From Garcia nutans (taxonomy: Eukaryota; Streptophyta; Magnoliopsida; Malpighiales; Euphorbiaceae): a stretch of DNA of 64,000 bases. Both the position numbers and the translations under genes were made by a program. Of this stretch, positions 43,049-54,700 are shown piece after piece; within the stretch, counting starts at the first letter, position 1; each line of letters begins with the position of its first letter. The notes beneath the pieces were generated by a model that saw nothing but the letters and a program-made list of their open reading frames with translations, was not told the origin of the DNA and did no database searches. The DNA is taken from the NCBI GenBank assembly GCA_947685225.1, contig CANTUV010000015.1, forward strand, positions 6,014,001-6,078,000, in the 5' to 3' direction.

Positions 43049-45144
43049 GCCGCTTTGAAAGTCCCTTCGGCATGCCTCTTAGTGTTGTCGTAAGCACAAA
43101 TCGTTACCTTGGTTGGGCTTAGATCTCTTGTTGACATGGCTAGCTTTGGCAAAATCTTAAGTGGATAAACATTTATGGCAGATCCATCATCGACCATTAC
43201 ACAAGGAGTCCTCTTCCCTTTGACTTCTATTTTGATAAAGAGAGGGCGGATGCGGTCTCTTCCTTCCTCCGGTAAGTCCGCATCTGAAAAAGAAACTGCT
43301 CCCATACTAACTTCACTCTTTTCTTGGACCTCTTCACATTTCATTACTTCCCCAATTTTTATGAAGTTGATCAACTCCTTCGGTGTTGTGGAGGTAGAAA
43401 TTGGCATGCTAGCCAAGGCTTTGGCCATAGTTTCTCGGTGCTTTTTAGAAGTAGCTAACAGGTCCCAAATGCTAACACTTGCTTGGGTTCTTTTTAATAG
43501 CTTGAGCATAGCATCATCTTCTTCCACTTCAACTTCCTTTCCCTTATTTGTTTCTATCTCCTTAGGTGGTGGCCTTGCATAAGGCTTACCGGATCTAGTA
43601 TTCATCACCGCATCTTCTTCGGGCTCGGACCAAGTCCACTCCTCCTTCTTGGGTATAATATCATCATCACTATCACTTGAATCCCAAAACCCGTTGACAA
43701 CACAAATTGCTACTTCTCTACCCATCATAGCTTGTTCAATTTTGACAAATGCCTCTTCTTCTTTGGTTGTTTCTCCACCCACATCTTGAAAGGAAGACAT
43801 GACAAAGTCCTCATGCAAACCTCCTCCAATCATGAAGGTTGTTGGTGGTGGTACTCTATTGAATTTTGGTAATGGGTTGCCTTTGGTGTTTGGCTTGTTG
43901 GGCTCGGGTAGCTTCCCATTATCAATTAGATTTTGAATCTCATGTCTCAACCTCACACATCTATCCGTGTCATGTCCTTGCATTTGGTGAAACTGACAAA
44001 ATGTTGTGGTGTCAAAATTAGGTGGGAGAGGATTAGGCAAAGGATGAGGATTTAAGGGTTGTAGCAATCCCTTTCTTTGAAGCTTGTTGAGAACCCAAGA
44101 CATCAGTTTTCCCAATTCTGAAAATTGTCTCCTTGTTCCTTGGTTAGTAGCATTAACACCGATGGCCTTTTGCATGCTTTGGCTACCAGGTTGATAGCTC
44201 CTTTTCTCGTTCCTTTTTGTTACAAAGCAGCTCTTCTCCCTTTCCCATTCTTCAATTTGCAAACCAGCTTGGAGAAGGTCTTTGAAATCACGGATGAGCA
44301 TATGTGACATCCTCTCACGAAGACTAGGTAACACCCCTCTCACAATCATCCTTATTTGATCAGATTCATCGGGCCTCTTCTTGAGTAAAGCGGCCTTGTT
44401 TCTCCACCTTTTCACATAGTCCACAAAATTCTCATTCGGCCTTTGCCTAATGGACTCCACTTCCATCAAGGTAACTTCTAACTCAACATTATATCCATAT
44501 TGTTGGATGAAGGCTTTGTAAAGTAGATCCCAACTCTTTTGTGTTCCATCATCTAAGGTATTGAACTAATTTTGGACAACAAGGTCCAATGAGAGTATAA
44601 AGTACCTTAGGGTTTGAGCCTTAGTAGCTCGGGTAGACTGCATGGCAGTGATATACTGCTTCACATGAAGATGGGGATTTCCGGTGCCATTGTACTTAGC
44701 AAAGAATGGCATCTTGAACTTGTATGGAACTTCTTCATCTTGTTCAAATAATTTGTCGATCACAGACATCTCTTCGATTTTCAGCTTCTTCTCAAATTTC
44801 TTTTCTAAATCAGCAATCATCTTTTCAACATCGGATGTCTCGGTCTTTTCAATAGTTGCCTTCTCAACAGCCTTCGGTTCTTTCTTCTTTTCTTGAACCT
44901 CTTGGTAGTATTGAGCCCAATCATCATCATCATCAATGATCACCTTTTCATCAACAAAAACCACTTCACTAACTTTGGTCTTCCCTTTGTCCCTTGGTTT
45001 CTTGGTGCTAGCAGATGCCTCGACATGGTTTTCTAAGATTGCAGTCAATTGGTTCTTCATGGTCTCAGCTAGGGCTTCTTTGATTTCTTCCATCTTGGCA
45101 TTGAGGGCCTCATCCACCATCCTTTGAATTTGTTCAGGCTCCAT
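43049..45144 (-). pseudogene. Element D Gag and protease start (decayed)
   Basis: The ATG at 45144 (MEPEQIQRMVDEALNAKMEEIKEAL) is preferred; an open stretch upstream lacks an ATG. The N-terminus is acidic and coiled-coil-rich, then comes VPYKFKMPFFAKYNGTGNPHLHVKQY, a TAG at about 44566, the same frame continuing (FNTLDDGTQKSWDLLYKAFIQQYGY), the Gag core (RPNENFVDYVKRWRNKA), and a knuckle CQFHQMQGHDTDRC (CX2HX4HX4C) typical of Tat Gag. After a linker, the protease starts VMVDDGSAINVYPLKIL with the DDGS catalytic site, and is cut at 43053/43049 by element F. Protease resumes at 24930. One visible stop makes Gag non-functional. Confidence 0.88.
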
Positions 45145-46315
45145 TGTTTTAGGTGAGCAAGTGATTGAGTCATTGTTAGATACTTCGTCTCCGGCGTAGG
45201 TCAGATTGTTGTAAGCTTTTGAACTATCGTAATCCAGGGCTGTGAGCCAGAGAGGATCAATGATATGATATGCAAATGTATGCACAAACAATCAACAAAT
45301 AAGGATAAACAGGACGTTTCTTCCAACCTTATAACATCCACACACGAATGGTGAGTCCCTTTTCCTAGGTATATGGTTAACAAAATACCAACATGCGGTA
45401 CCTTGCTTTCGAGTAATTCCCTCGGACGTTTCAACCAATAGTTATATTCTCGAAAATGGAAATCAATCCATGATAATTCCTATTAATTAAGTTTTAATCC
45501 ATTCAACCAACTAAAGTAGCTTTTATGCTATGTTGGATTAAAACGAAATTAAGAGGTTTATTATAAATAGATTTCTCACTTGAAAAAGGTAACTAATGGT
45601 TCATGTCAAAACCAAGCCCATGGTTAATTTATTTTTAGTGTAAACTAGGCCCACAATTGATTTTTGGTATTTCATAATTAACCTAAATATTTTGTAAGCT
45701 CTTTGTAAGAAAAGGTTGGGTGAAAATAGTTTGTTTCTAAGCCCATTGTAAAAGATTTTAGAAAAATGGATTTTGGGCTTAGTATTTGGGCCATGGGCCA
45801 AAGAATTTTTTATTTGATTTTAGAAAAGTCGTATGTCCAAAGACCAACTTGAAAAAAATTTTGAGAATAGCTTTGGTCTTTTGGGCTTTAAGAAAAAATT
45901 TATTTTGAGCTTACAATATACTTAGGTCATATTAGAAAAAAGACAAACAAATAAGCCATGATTTAGACTAAGATAAACTAACCATAGTCAAACAACATGC
46001 ATTTGGGGTAAAACCTAAGGAAAGTAACTAGGCCAATTACATGAGCTTTAGTCTTTGGGTAAAAAGGCTTAGGTTCCCATAGCAAGTATATACCAAATGG
46101 TACGAGGCTATGAATGGTTATGCCATGCTCGATCTTCATACCTTGAGTGAAAGTATGGTATCACTTACATAACATAACACGGGTAACACAGGCATCCTAA
46201 CTCACGCACACAATACAATCTAAGATGATGCAATGGATAATATTATTATAAGAAAGAATAGAATAATATAAAGACCAACGGAATCAACTTCTCTTATCTC
46301 CAGTGGAGTCGCCAC
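45145..46315 (-). other. Element D leader (PBS to gag)
   Basis: 1.17 kb between PBS and gag with no convincing gene. Ogre elements carry an extra frame here; none is visible, apart from an open but ATG-less stretch just before gag (45145-45291). Confidence 0.7.
46297..46314 (-). promoter_or_regulatory. Primer-binding site of element D
   Basis: On the minus strand TGGCGACTCCACTGGAGA, one base after the LTR end. It resembles the TGGCGACTC-type (Arg tRNA class) site used by Tat/Ogre elements; the exact tRNA was not checked. Confidence 0.72.
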
Positions 46316-48411
46316 TGTGAGCGGCGATTTTTGCCCCCACTCCCGGTGGAATGGTTCTTGCGACTTCAGCACTGTTTAGGCTCGGGCCTTAGAGAACATG
46401 GACCTAAGTCTGGAGAAAATGGAGTCGCCACCCGGACGGGCTGGGAAAAAGCAAGGGGTGGATTACTCGATTCCTAAGGAATCCCCAACCGCCTAATGGG
46501 TTCGGAAAGTTGGGTACGTATGGGGAAGGTGAGAAATGGCCCAGCACCCCCACAATGCCCGGCTCATTAAAACCGGCCTCCTTTACAGGTCTTAATATTA
46601 TAAAATTCTTAAATATAACAACATTAACCATATTACATACAATAAATAAAAGACAGCATCATTATATTAAAATCAAAGCAACGTCCAAACAAAGCAAATA
46701 AATGGACGCCCATCCAAGGATGGAAACATGTCCTTACATCACATGCCTAAATAGGACACCCACCAAAAGGTAGAAACATGCCCTTTACATAGATTCTAAA
46801 ATAGAAAAGCAAATTAATTTACATGATGTTTAACTAATGAGGTATCCACCAAGTGGAAACATACCTCTTACAACTTTTGGAAATCTAAATTAATTGACGA
46901 AAGTAAATAATCATTCATCATAAATAAATCATTCATCAAAGCTATTAATCAAAGTATAAAATAAACATTCATTCATGATAAATTAAATAAATCAAGTATT
47001 GAAATTAAATAAATTAAAGCATAAGAAATAAATCAAAGCATAATCAAATATGGAATTAAATAAAGCAAATAAAAGTTCAATTATAGCTACTGTGACTTTT
47101 TATGGAATTAAAATAGATTAGGGTTTTATGTTTTAAAAGGTTGGTAAGACACTTTGATTAACCAAATTAATGTTCGAATGATGAAATCATGAAACTAGGG
47201 TTTTAGACACTTTAAAATACTTTTGATTCATGGTTTTAAATGGTGATTTCAAGCTACTGTGTAATTTTAAAGAATTTGTATTTTTAGGGTTTATTTATGT
47301 TTTAAAGGATTAAAGTTTAGAAAAAATTAGGGTTTAAGGTTTTAAATGGGTTAGAGTTTACTATTTTAGGTTTAAAAGTTGAATTAGGGTTTTAGTGTTT
47401 TAGAATTAGGGTCTTGGGTAAAAGATTTGAATTAGGGTTTTAGAAATCAATTTGATAATTTTATGAAGTTTTACGAATTTATACAAATGGATTGAAGTTT
47501 TTATAAGTAGAAAAGATGTTTTTTAAGGCTTTTTGAATGAAATAGAACCTAATTTAAAGTTTTAAAAGAAACAGAATCAAATTTTGGTTTTGTTGAAGAA
47601 TATGTTCAATTAGGGTTTTGAGATTTTGAAGAGACAAAAATAACAATTTTAACTCTTTTTGGAAAATAAAGTAACGTATTAGTGTTTTAACTTTGGAATA
47701 CTAAATTAAAGTTCTAAGATTTTAACTTTTGAAAAACACAAAAATCCTAGATTTTAGCTACTGTGTTAAAACAATTAAAGAAAATCAATTAACACATACC
47801 TTCTTTTGATGATTCCTCCAAAAACAATTCTTCTTGGATGAACTAGCTCCAAAGACAAGCCTTTTTTGCCTTTGAATTGCTTAAATCGTGATGCTGCTCC
47901 TTTAAAAATCAATTGAATTCAATTATTCCTTTTCCACTTCACTTTGGGAATTCAATTCTCCAAGTCAGTGGTTTGAAGTTGTTTAATCCTAATTATTTAA
48001 GGCAAGTAATATTAATATAAAAAAAGAAACCGAAACCTAATTGGATTAGGTTTCGAAAAATTTGAGCTGCCAAAAAAAATTGCAGCAGGAAAAAATGTGC
48101 TGGCGAAAACATTCTGCAGCAGAAAACTACGGCAGCTCGAGGTCGGTGGGCCTGCGGGCGAGCTATTTCACTCGCAGGATTTTCCTGCGGACAAAATAGA
48201 AATTCTATTTGCTGTGCGACTGTTTGCCGATTTTTCCGACTCCGATTTTTTTTATTTTTATTTATTTATTTTTATTTTTTATTAATAAAAATTAGATACT
48301 AAAGCAAAAATTATTTAACAAAAATTATTTTGGACCAATTAGACAACAAAAATCATTTTGGACTAAATAAAACATATTGGACCTGATTGGGTCAAAAATT
48401 AAGGGTCTACA
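46316..48411 (-). repeat. Element D, 5' (right) LTR
   Basis: 2096 bp, TGTGAGCGG to gtctaca, followed by TSD ccatt (48412-48416). Compared with the left LTR it lacks 51 bases after 47966 (left 13230-13280), which include the TATA box, and it lacks the 33-bp palindrome. Telobox-like TTAGGGTTT motifs lie at about 47115-47620. Confidence 0.9.
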
Positions 48412-48416
48412 CCATT

Positions 48417-49334
48417 AAAATCTCAAATTATACATAATCATATATTTAGATGGAACATCAAAATTGTAAAGGAAAACTTACTAATTTATGAAGAAATCAC
48501 CAAAACCCACTTGGTTCTTGTAAAATCCTTGGAAATTGGTTAAATGGAGCAAAAACCAATCTTCCTAATCCATGGAGAAAACGTCAAAGAGAGGAAGAAG
48601 AAGAAGAAAAAAATTCTTTTTAAATTTTAAATTTTTTTCTCTTTCCTTCATTTAAGACCACATATATATATTTTTATATTATTTTAATTATTTATTTATT
48701 TATTTTAAAAATACCAATTTTCATCTTCCATTCAAAAATATTTCACTTTTAAATTATTTTATTAAGTTTTAAATTTTATAAAGTATATTTACTAATTTAC
48801 CCCTCCTTTACTATTTATGTTTTTGTCTTTTTAATTTATTTCTTCTTTAATTTCTAGCCTTATATATATATATTTAATTAATTATTAATAAGTATATTTA
48901 ATCTTTTACCACCCAAAAATAAAGTAATATTGAATTATTTTTATTTACTTATTATTAATTAATTAATAATTACAAAATATCACAAATTTCCATCATCTTA
49001 CACTATCTAATATTATTTTATTATTATTATTTTCATCATTCACTTTTCCAACACCAAATTATATCCCACATATATATATTGTATATTTTATGTATATGTA
49101 TATATCTTATATATGTTACTTATATTTCACATATATCATTATGTACATATTTATGTAATGTATATATTATGTCTACGTAATGAATATTTAATGAATATAA
49201 ATACACATATGCACAAATAATATTCCTATATACACATCAAATTTACCTTATATGTATATTAAATATATTAAGTATGTAATATATATATCCAACATATACA
49301 ATTAATATACCATATGTATATGTTATATATATAC
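48417..49334 (-). mobile_element. Element C, left LTR, second segment
   Basis: Between D's TSD and the insertion point of B. Very AT-rich, no frame. On the minus strand, gtaagttttcc at 48471-48481, preceded by a 'gatttcttcataaatta' stretch, matches the position and context of the splice donors in A, B and E, which supports that this is LTR of the same broad group. Tandem TATATA stretches near 49070-49330. Confidence 0.75.
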
Positions 49335-51617
49335 TGTAATATCCCCATATATGCCCTAGAAGTTTTGAATGTTGTTGTTGTTATTGTTGTTGTTGTTTTA
49401 AAAATTGGATTGAATGTAGGTGTCAATTTGCAAGAGAAAAGAAATTAGAGGAAAGTGTATATGTTGATTATATTGTAATATATATAACATATAAGTTGGT
49501 CAAATGAAGAGTCAAGGGGGAAGAGATATTTATCTTGTTGAGTATGAAATTACCTAAATGGGCTTATAAGTTAAAAGAGAGTTAGAACAAATGGTTAAGG
49601 GCATTGAGGTAATTTTCTTTTGGAAATCTCTTGGTGGAGATTTAAAGAAGAAGAGGAAGTTGACTTGATTTATTTTCTTTTCTTCTCTTTTCCTTAGTGG
49701 TGGCCGGCTCTCCAAAACCAAAGAACAAGAGTTGATTTTTGTTGTTCCAAAATCAAGATTGAAGAGAGAATCAAGGAATCAAGTTGGAGATTTGTGGAAT
49801 TCAACAACTTTGGTAAGTTCTTTTCTTTGATTTCTTTTATTCTTTTGAAGTGGTATTTGAAGTGAATTAGGGTTTGTTGATTTGATGATGAGAGGTGTTT
49901 GTGATGTGTTTTCAAGTGTTAAATTTGGTTTTAAGTTAAGAGGTTAAATAGGTGTTGTTGTTGGAAGTGGTGGATGTTGATTTTGAAAGATTATGAATGA
50001 TGTTGGATTTAGGGTTTTGAAGTGGTTGTGTTTAAATGTAATGTTAATGTGTTGTTAAAGTGATTATTGTGATGATTGTGTAAGATATGTGTTTATGTTA
50101 TTGATTGTATCCATTTGAATGAGATTAATGTTGTGCAAAAAGTGTGTAAATGCAATTGAGAGAGTGTTGGCTTTGGTTAGGGTGCTGTTCATGAGTGACA
50201 CGGCCAAAAGCAAGGAGAGACACGGCCAAGTCATGGAAATTTTGGACGTGTTGGGTTGATTTTTGAGAGACACGGTCGTGTCTGTCACTGCCAAAATTAA
50301 GTTGAGAGACAGGGCCACAAGCTTGGCCGTGTCCCTCAAGTGTGCTGCCCGTGTCCCTCAAATGTGTTAGTTAATTTTTTTGTTCTTTGCTCTTCATGCA
50401 ATGTTGTGATTCTTTAAGGGTCTCTTTGCACCTATACATGAAAATGAACATTCTAAATACCCTTAAAACAATAATGATTCAATCAAAAGCATATGGAAGA
50501 TTATAAATCTATGAACAATGTTATGTTATATACATTGTGAATGGTAATGTGATTCATGAATAATGTACCTTGAAATGTTGTAGCAATGATGCTATATGTA
50601 TAAAATGAGTTGAGATACAATTGTGATATGAAGCCATTGTGATTGGCTGTGATGATGAGAATTGAGAATGGAAATGATAACTAAATAATAAATGAATTGT
50701 GTGGCTAATGTGTTATTCAATTTTCAGAGTTTGTTGTTGGTGGCATGCCTAATAAGTGTAACAATCTCTTGAAGTTAGGTTGGATTGAATCCTTGAAGCC
50801 TAATTGAGATGTTACCACCCTTGAAGCTAGGTTGGGTTGGTTCTTGAAGCTAAGTTGGGTTGAAACTTAGCATGCTTTGTTCCCCTTGAAGCTTGGTTGA
50901 ACCTAATCCTTGAAGCCTAGTTAGGTATATGATATTGATAAATGTGATAACAAAACCAAAACATTAACTCTGAAAATTGAATGGCATATTAGTATGTTTT
51001 GGGCCCATGCTTGTCTTTGTTTAATGTGACTCATAAGTGGTAACATAATTGATAAATGAGGTATATGATATTGAGAAATGTGATATGTTCATATATTGTG
51101 GTTTATGGAATGTAAAGTATGTTGTTAGCTGTACATCTATGATGTTGTTCTTTTTAATAAGGTGTGTGGCATTGCATTGCACTAAAGCATAGTATTAGCA
51201 TGATTTGTCTTACTAAGCCGTTGGCTTAGCGCGATAGTGTTGATCGCGCAGGTGATAGAGTTGAACCTGAGAGCTCTTCGAGACCGAGTGAGAGTAGACA
51301 CTAAAGAGTTGATTTTGGGACTTAAAGATCAGAGAAAGCTACCAATCATGTATAACTTCTTTATGTTTTACAAAGCATTGTGTATAATGTAAATATTTTA
51401 TAAATTCCGCTGCGTATTAACTAAATATATCTATATATCTATTTTGTTTTGTATTACAAATTGATTACTTAATTTCTATAATGTATAATGAGAAAGATTA
51501 TAGTATCATTTAAAATGTTTTGAATGTTAATAAAATCAGTATCATCCCTATATTCAGTGCACGTATATTACATTGTGGTGGTTGTAGCGTGCGTGTATTG
51601 GATGTGGGGGTGTTACA
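49335..51617 (+). repeat. Element B, 5' LTR
   Basis: TGTAATATCC to GGGTGTTACA. GGCCGGC near 49702, splice donor ttg/GTAAGT at 49813, ggccgtgtc island at 50196-50350 (the same motif as in Athila element G), CTTGAAGC repeats (50770-50925), stem-loop pair 51213-51248. Confidence 0.93.
51213..51248 (+). promoter_or_regulatory. Tandem stem-loop pair in element B 5' LTR
   Basis: CTAAGCC, GTT, GGCTTAG (51213-51229), then CGCGAT, AGTGTTG, ATCGCG (51230-51248). In the 3' LTR (from 58373) the second stem is damaged (caagat for cgcgat), a post-insertion change. Confidence 0.65.
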
Positions 51618-51624
51618 ATTGTTT

Positions 51625-51637
51625 TGGTATCAGAGCC
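51625..51637 (+). promoter_or_regulatory. Primer-binding site of element B
   Basis: TGGTATCAGAGCC, 7 bases after the LTR, identical to that of A (initiator-Met type). Confidence 0.92.
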
Positions 51638-51787
51638 TAGGTTTGAGATTCTCAACCTAGGTCAAGTGTAAGAAAAAGAGTATTTTGATTTTAAAAAGTG
51701 GATTTTTGAATAACATACATGTTTGGCATTGGCAGTCTCTGATCTTTAATGAGAGGTATTCTGCTGTGTTTGCAGATATAGGTTGTG

Positions 51788-54700
51788 ATGGATTCTCACT
51801 CACGTCAGTCAGTTGAGGGTAGTGCGGAGAGTGTAGCTCCGGATGAGAGTGGAGAGGGAGTTAGAGTGGATAGTGTTGGAGAGGTACCTGTTTCTGTGTT
51901 GGGGAGACCAGCTGGTGAGGATGTTCCGCCAGTTTGGGTTAGGCATGTTATAGAGGCTTTGAGGCAAGCACCAGTGCAACCACAGCCACCACCCCCTCAG
52001 CCTTTAGTATCAGTGAGGCACTATGACAAACTAAGGAAGTATGGGGCAGAGGATTTCTTAGGCACTGTTGATCCAGTTGTGGCAGAGCAGTGGCTTGATA
52101 AAATACAGAGAATCTTCATTCAGTTGCAAGCCACCCAAGAGGAAAAATTTGATTATGCCAGATCATTGCTACAGAAGGACGCATACGATTGGTGGAAGAC
52201 AGTGCCACATGCTATGGATGATCCACCAACCTTGTCCTATGCTGATTTCTTGAGAGAGTTTGAATTGAAGTATACTCCAAGGGAGTATAAGGACATGAAG
52301 AAGATGGAGTTTTTGAGCTTAAAGCAAGACAGCCGGACCGTGACAGAATATGAAGTTGAATTTATCCGGTTGAGCCAGTATGCTGGGGGCATTATATCTA
52401 ATGAGATAGATAGATGCAGGAGATTAGAGGAGGGATTGAGGCCCTCTATCATGTGTTTGGTGGCTGGATCTAGATATCATGATTTTTCCCAGCTTGTGGC
52501 AGCAGCTCGGAGTGTGGAGAGAGCTCAAGTTATTGCAGCTGCTTCAGAGGAAGAGGTCAGGGTTAGGAGACCCCAGTTCGAGGCAGGGTCTTCAACTGCT
52601 AAGAGAGGTAAAGGAAGTTTTGTTCCTCGGGTTAGTAGGAGTCAGAGACCAGCGGGTAGGTCAGTGCAGTTTCAGAGGCAGAGATTTAGACCTACAGTGT
52701 TAGTGGCGAGTGCTCCGACCCCAGTGACTCAGAGATCCACTCTACCCATCTGCATTCATTGTGGTAGGCCACATGGTGGTCCTTGTTGGAAGACTGGTGT
52801 AGCAGGGGTATGCTTCAGATGTGGATCACCAGATCACTTTGTTAGGGATTGTCCTGAGAGGCAAGAGCAGATGTCAGTTGATTCTGCAGCATCTCGACCT
52901 AGTGTGAGGGGAGGTCGAGGAGGCAGGGGTGTCAGCAGAGGAGGTAGATCTGGGTTCAGTTCTAGAGGAGGTTCTACATCCAGGGAGAGTAGACCAGAGG
53001 AGGTTGGATCTTCCCAGAGGATATATGTTATGCAGAGGCAGCCAGATGCTTCGGCAGTCATAGCTGGTACTTTCTTCTTATTTGATACTTCAGTACTCGC
53101 TTTGATTGATCCCGGATCCACACATTCATATATTAGTGCATCTGTTTTGCCTGTGTCTGATATGCATGCTGAATCCCTAGGATTTGATGTATTGGTGACG
53201 AATCCTTTAGGGCATAGTGTGATTGTTAGTAAGGTGCACCGAGATAGTGCAGTAGTGGTTCAAGGTGAGGAGTTCCTTTGGGATTTAATTGAAATGCCTT
53301 TTAAAAATATGATGTGATACTAGGCATGGACTAGCTATCTAGACATGGAGCTGTGGTAGACTGTAAAAAGAAAATTGTTTCTTTGAGAACTGGTGATGGT
53401 AGAGAGGTGATAGTATCTAATGAGCAAGGACAACTAGCATCTTTGTTTGTTTCAGCTGTTGCAGCCAGGAGATTGATTAGAAAGGGGTGTGATGCCTATC
53501 TTGCTCATGTGGTAGATACTAGAGTAACAGGTTCTCAAATTGATAGCATTGCCACAGTTGCAGAGTTTTCAGATGTGTTTCCAGAGGAGTTGCCAGGGTT
53601 GCCTCCTGAGAGAGAGGTGGAGTTTGGTATTAAATTATTGCCTGGTACCACTCCTATCTCTATTACTCCTTACAGAATGGCACCTGCTGAACTGAGAGAA
53701 TTGAAAGTGCAATTACAGGAGTTATTGGAAAAAGGGTTTATTCGCCCTAGTGTCTCACCTTGGGGAGCTCCTGTTTTATTTGTGAAAAAGAAAGATGGTA
53801 CTATGAGATTGTGTATCGATTATAGGCAATTGAACAAGGTGACCCTTAAAAATAAATATCCTTTGCCTAGAATTGATGATCTCTTTGATCAATTGAAGGG
53901 TGCAGCTGTGTTTTCAAAAATTGATTTGAGATCAGGGTACCATCAGTTGAGGGTCAGAGATGATGATGTTCCTAAGACAGCTTTTCAGAACAGGTATGGG
54001 CATTATGAATTTCTAGTTATGCCTTTTGGTCTGACGAATGCACCTGCAGCTTTTATGGACTTGATGAATAGGGTGTTTAGGCCCTATCTGGATCAGTTTG
54101 TGGTAGTGTTTATCGATGACATTCTGGTGTATTCGCGTAATGAGGAGGAACATGATAAGCATCTACGGATTGTGTTGCAAATTCTGAGAGAGAAGCAATT
54201 GTTTGCTAAACTGTCGAAGTGTGAGTTTTGGCTTGACCAAGTAACTTTTCTCGGTCATATAGTTTCAGCAGAAGGTATTAGAGTTGATCCGAGTAAAGTT
54301 TAAGATATTCTGAACTGGAGTCCATCAAAGTCGGTGACAGAAGTTAGAAGTTTTTTGGGTTTGGCAGGCTATTACCGACGGTTTGTGAAAGGGTTTTCTT
54401 TGATAGCTACTCTACTCACCAAATTGCTTCGAAAGGGGGTTAGATTTGTGTGGACAGATCAGTGTCAGGCTAGCTTTGAACAGTTGAGAGAAATGTTGAC
54501 TCAAGCACCTGTTCTTACTTTACCTGTAGAAGGCAAACCATATGTGATCTACAGTGATGCTTCTCATAGTGGTTTGGGTTGTGTTCTGATGCAAGAAGGT
54601 AAAGTTATAGCTTATGCTTCTAGACAGTTGAAACCGCATGAGCTTAATTATCCGACCCATGATTTGGAGCTAGCAGCCATTGTGTTTGCATTGAAGATTT

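Larger units (their letters stand above)
1819..48411 (-). mobile_element. Element D: Tat-lineage Ty3/gypsy retrotransposon (parent, minus strand)
   Basis: Complete but decayed and much-interrupted element. Both ends are flanked by ccatt (1814-1818 and 48412-48416). Order on the minus strand: 5' LTR 46316-48411, PBS 46297-46314, leader, gag-protease 45144-43049, [F inserted], RT and two RNase H domains 24930-22039, [E inserted], integrase 19612-18369, a 3' region with two antisense genes and a tandem array, polypurine tract, and 3' LTR 13777-1819 (split by A). A gag 'knuckle' of the CX2HX4HX4C type, a DDGS protease, dual RNase H and antisense genes after integrase together indicate the Tat lineage. 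No extra frame precedes gag, which argues against Ogre proper. Multiple stops make it non-autonomous now. Confidence 0.9.

Noticed and set aside
49694..49915. 73-codon minus-strand frame repeated identically at 56842-57063
   Set aside because: Repetition is only because both lie in the LTRs of B; antisense to the leader region and without family similarity.
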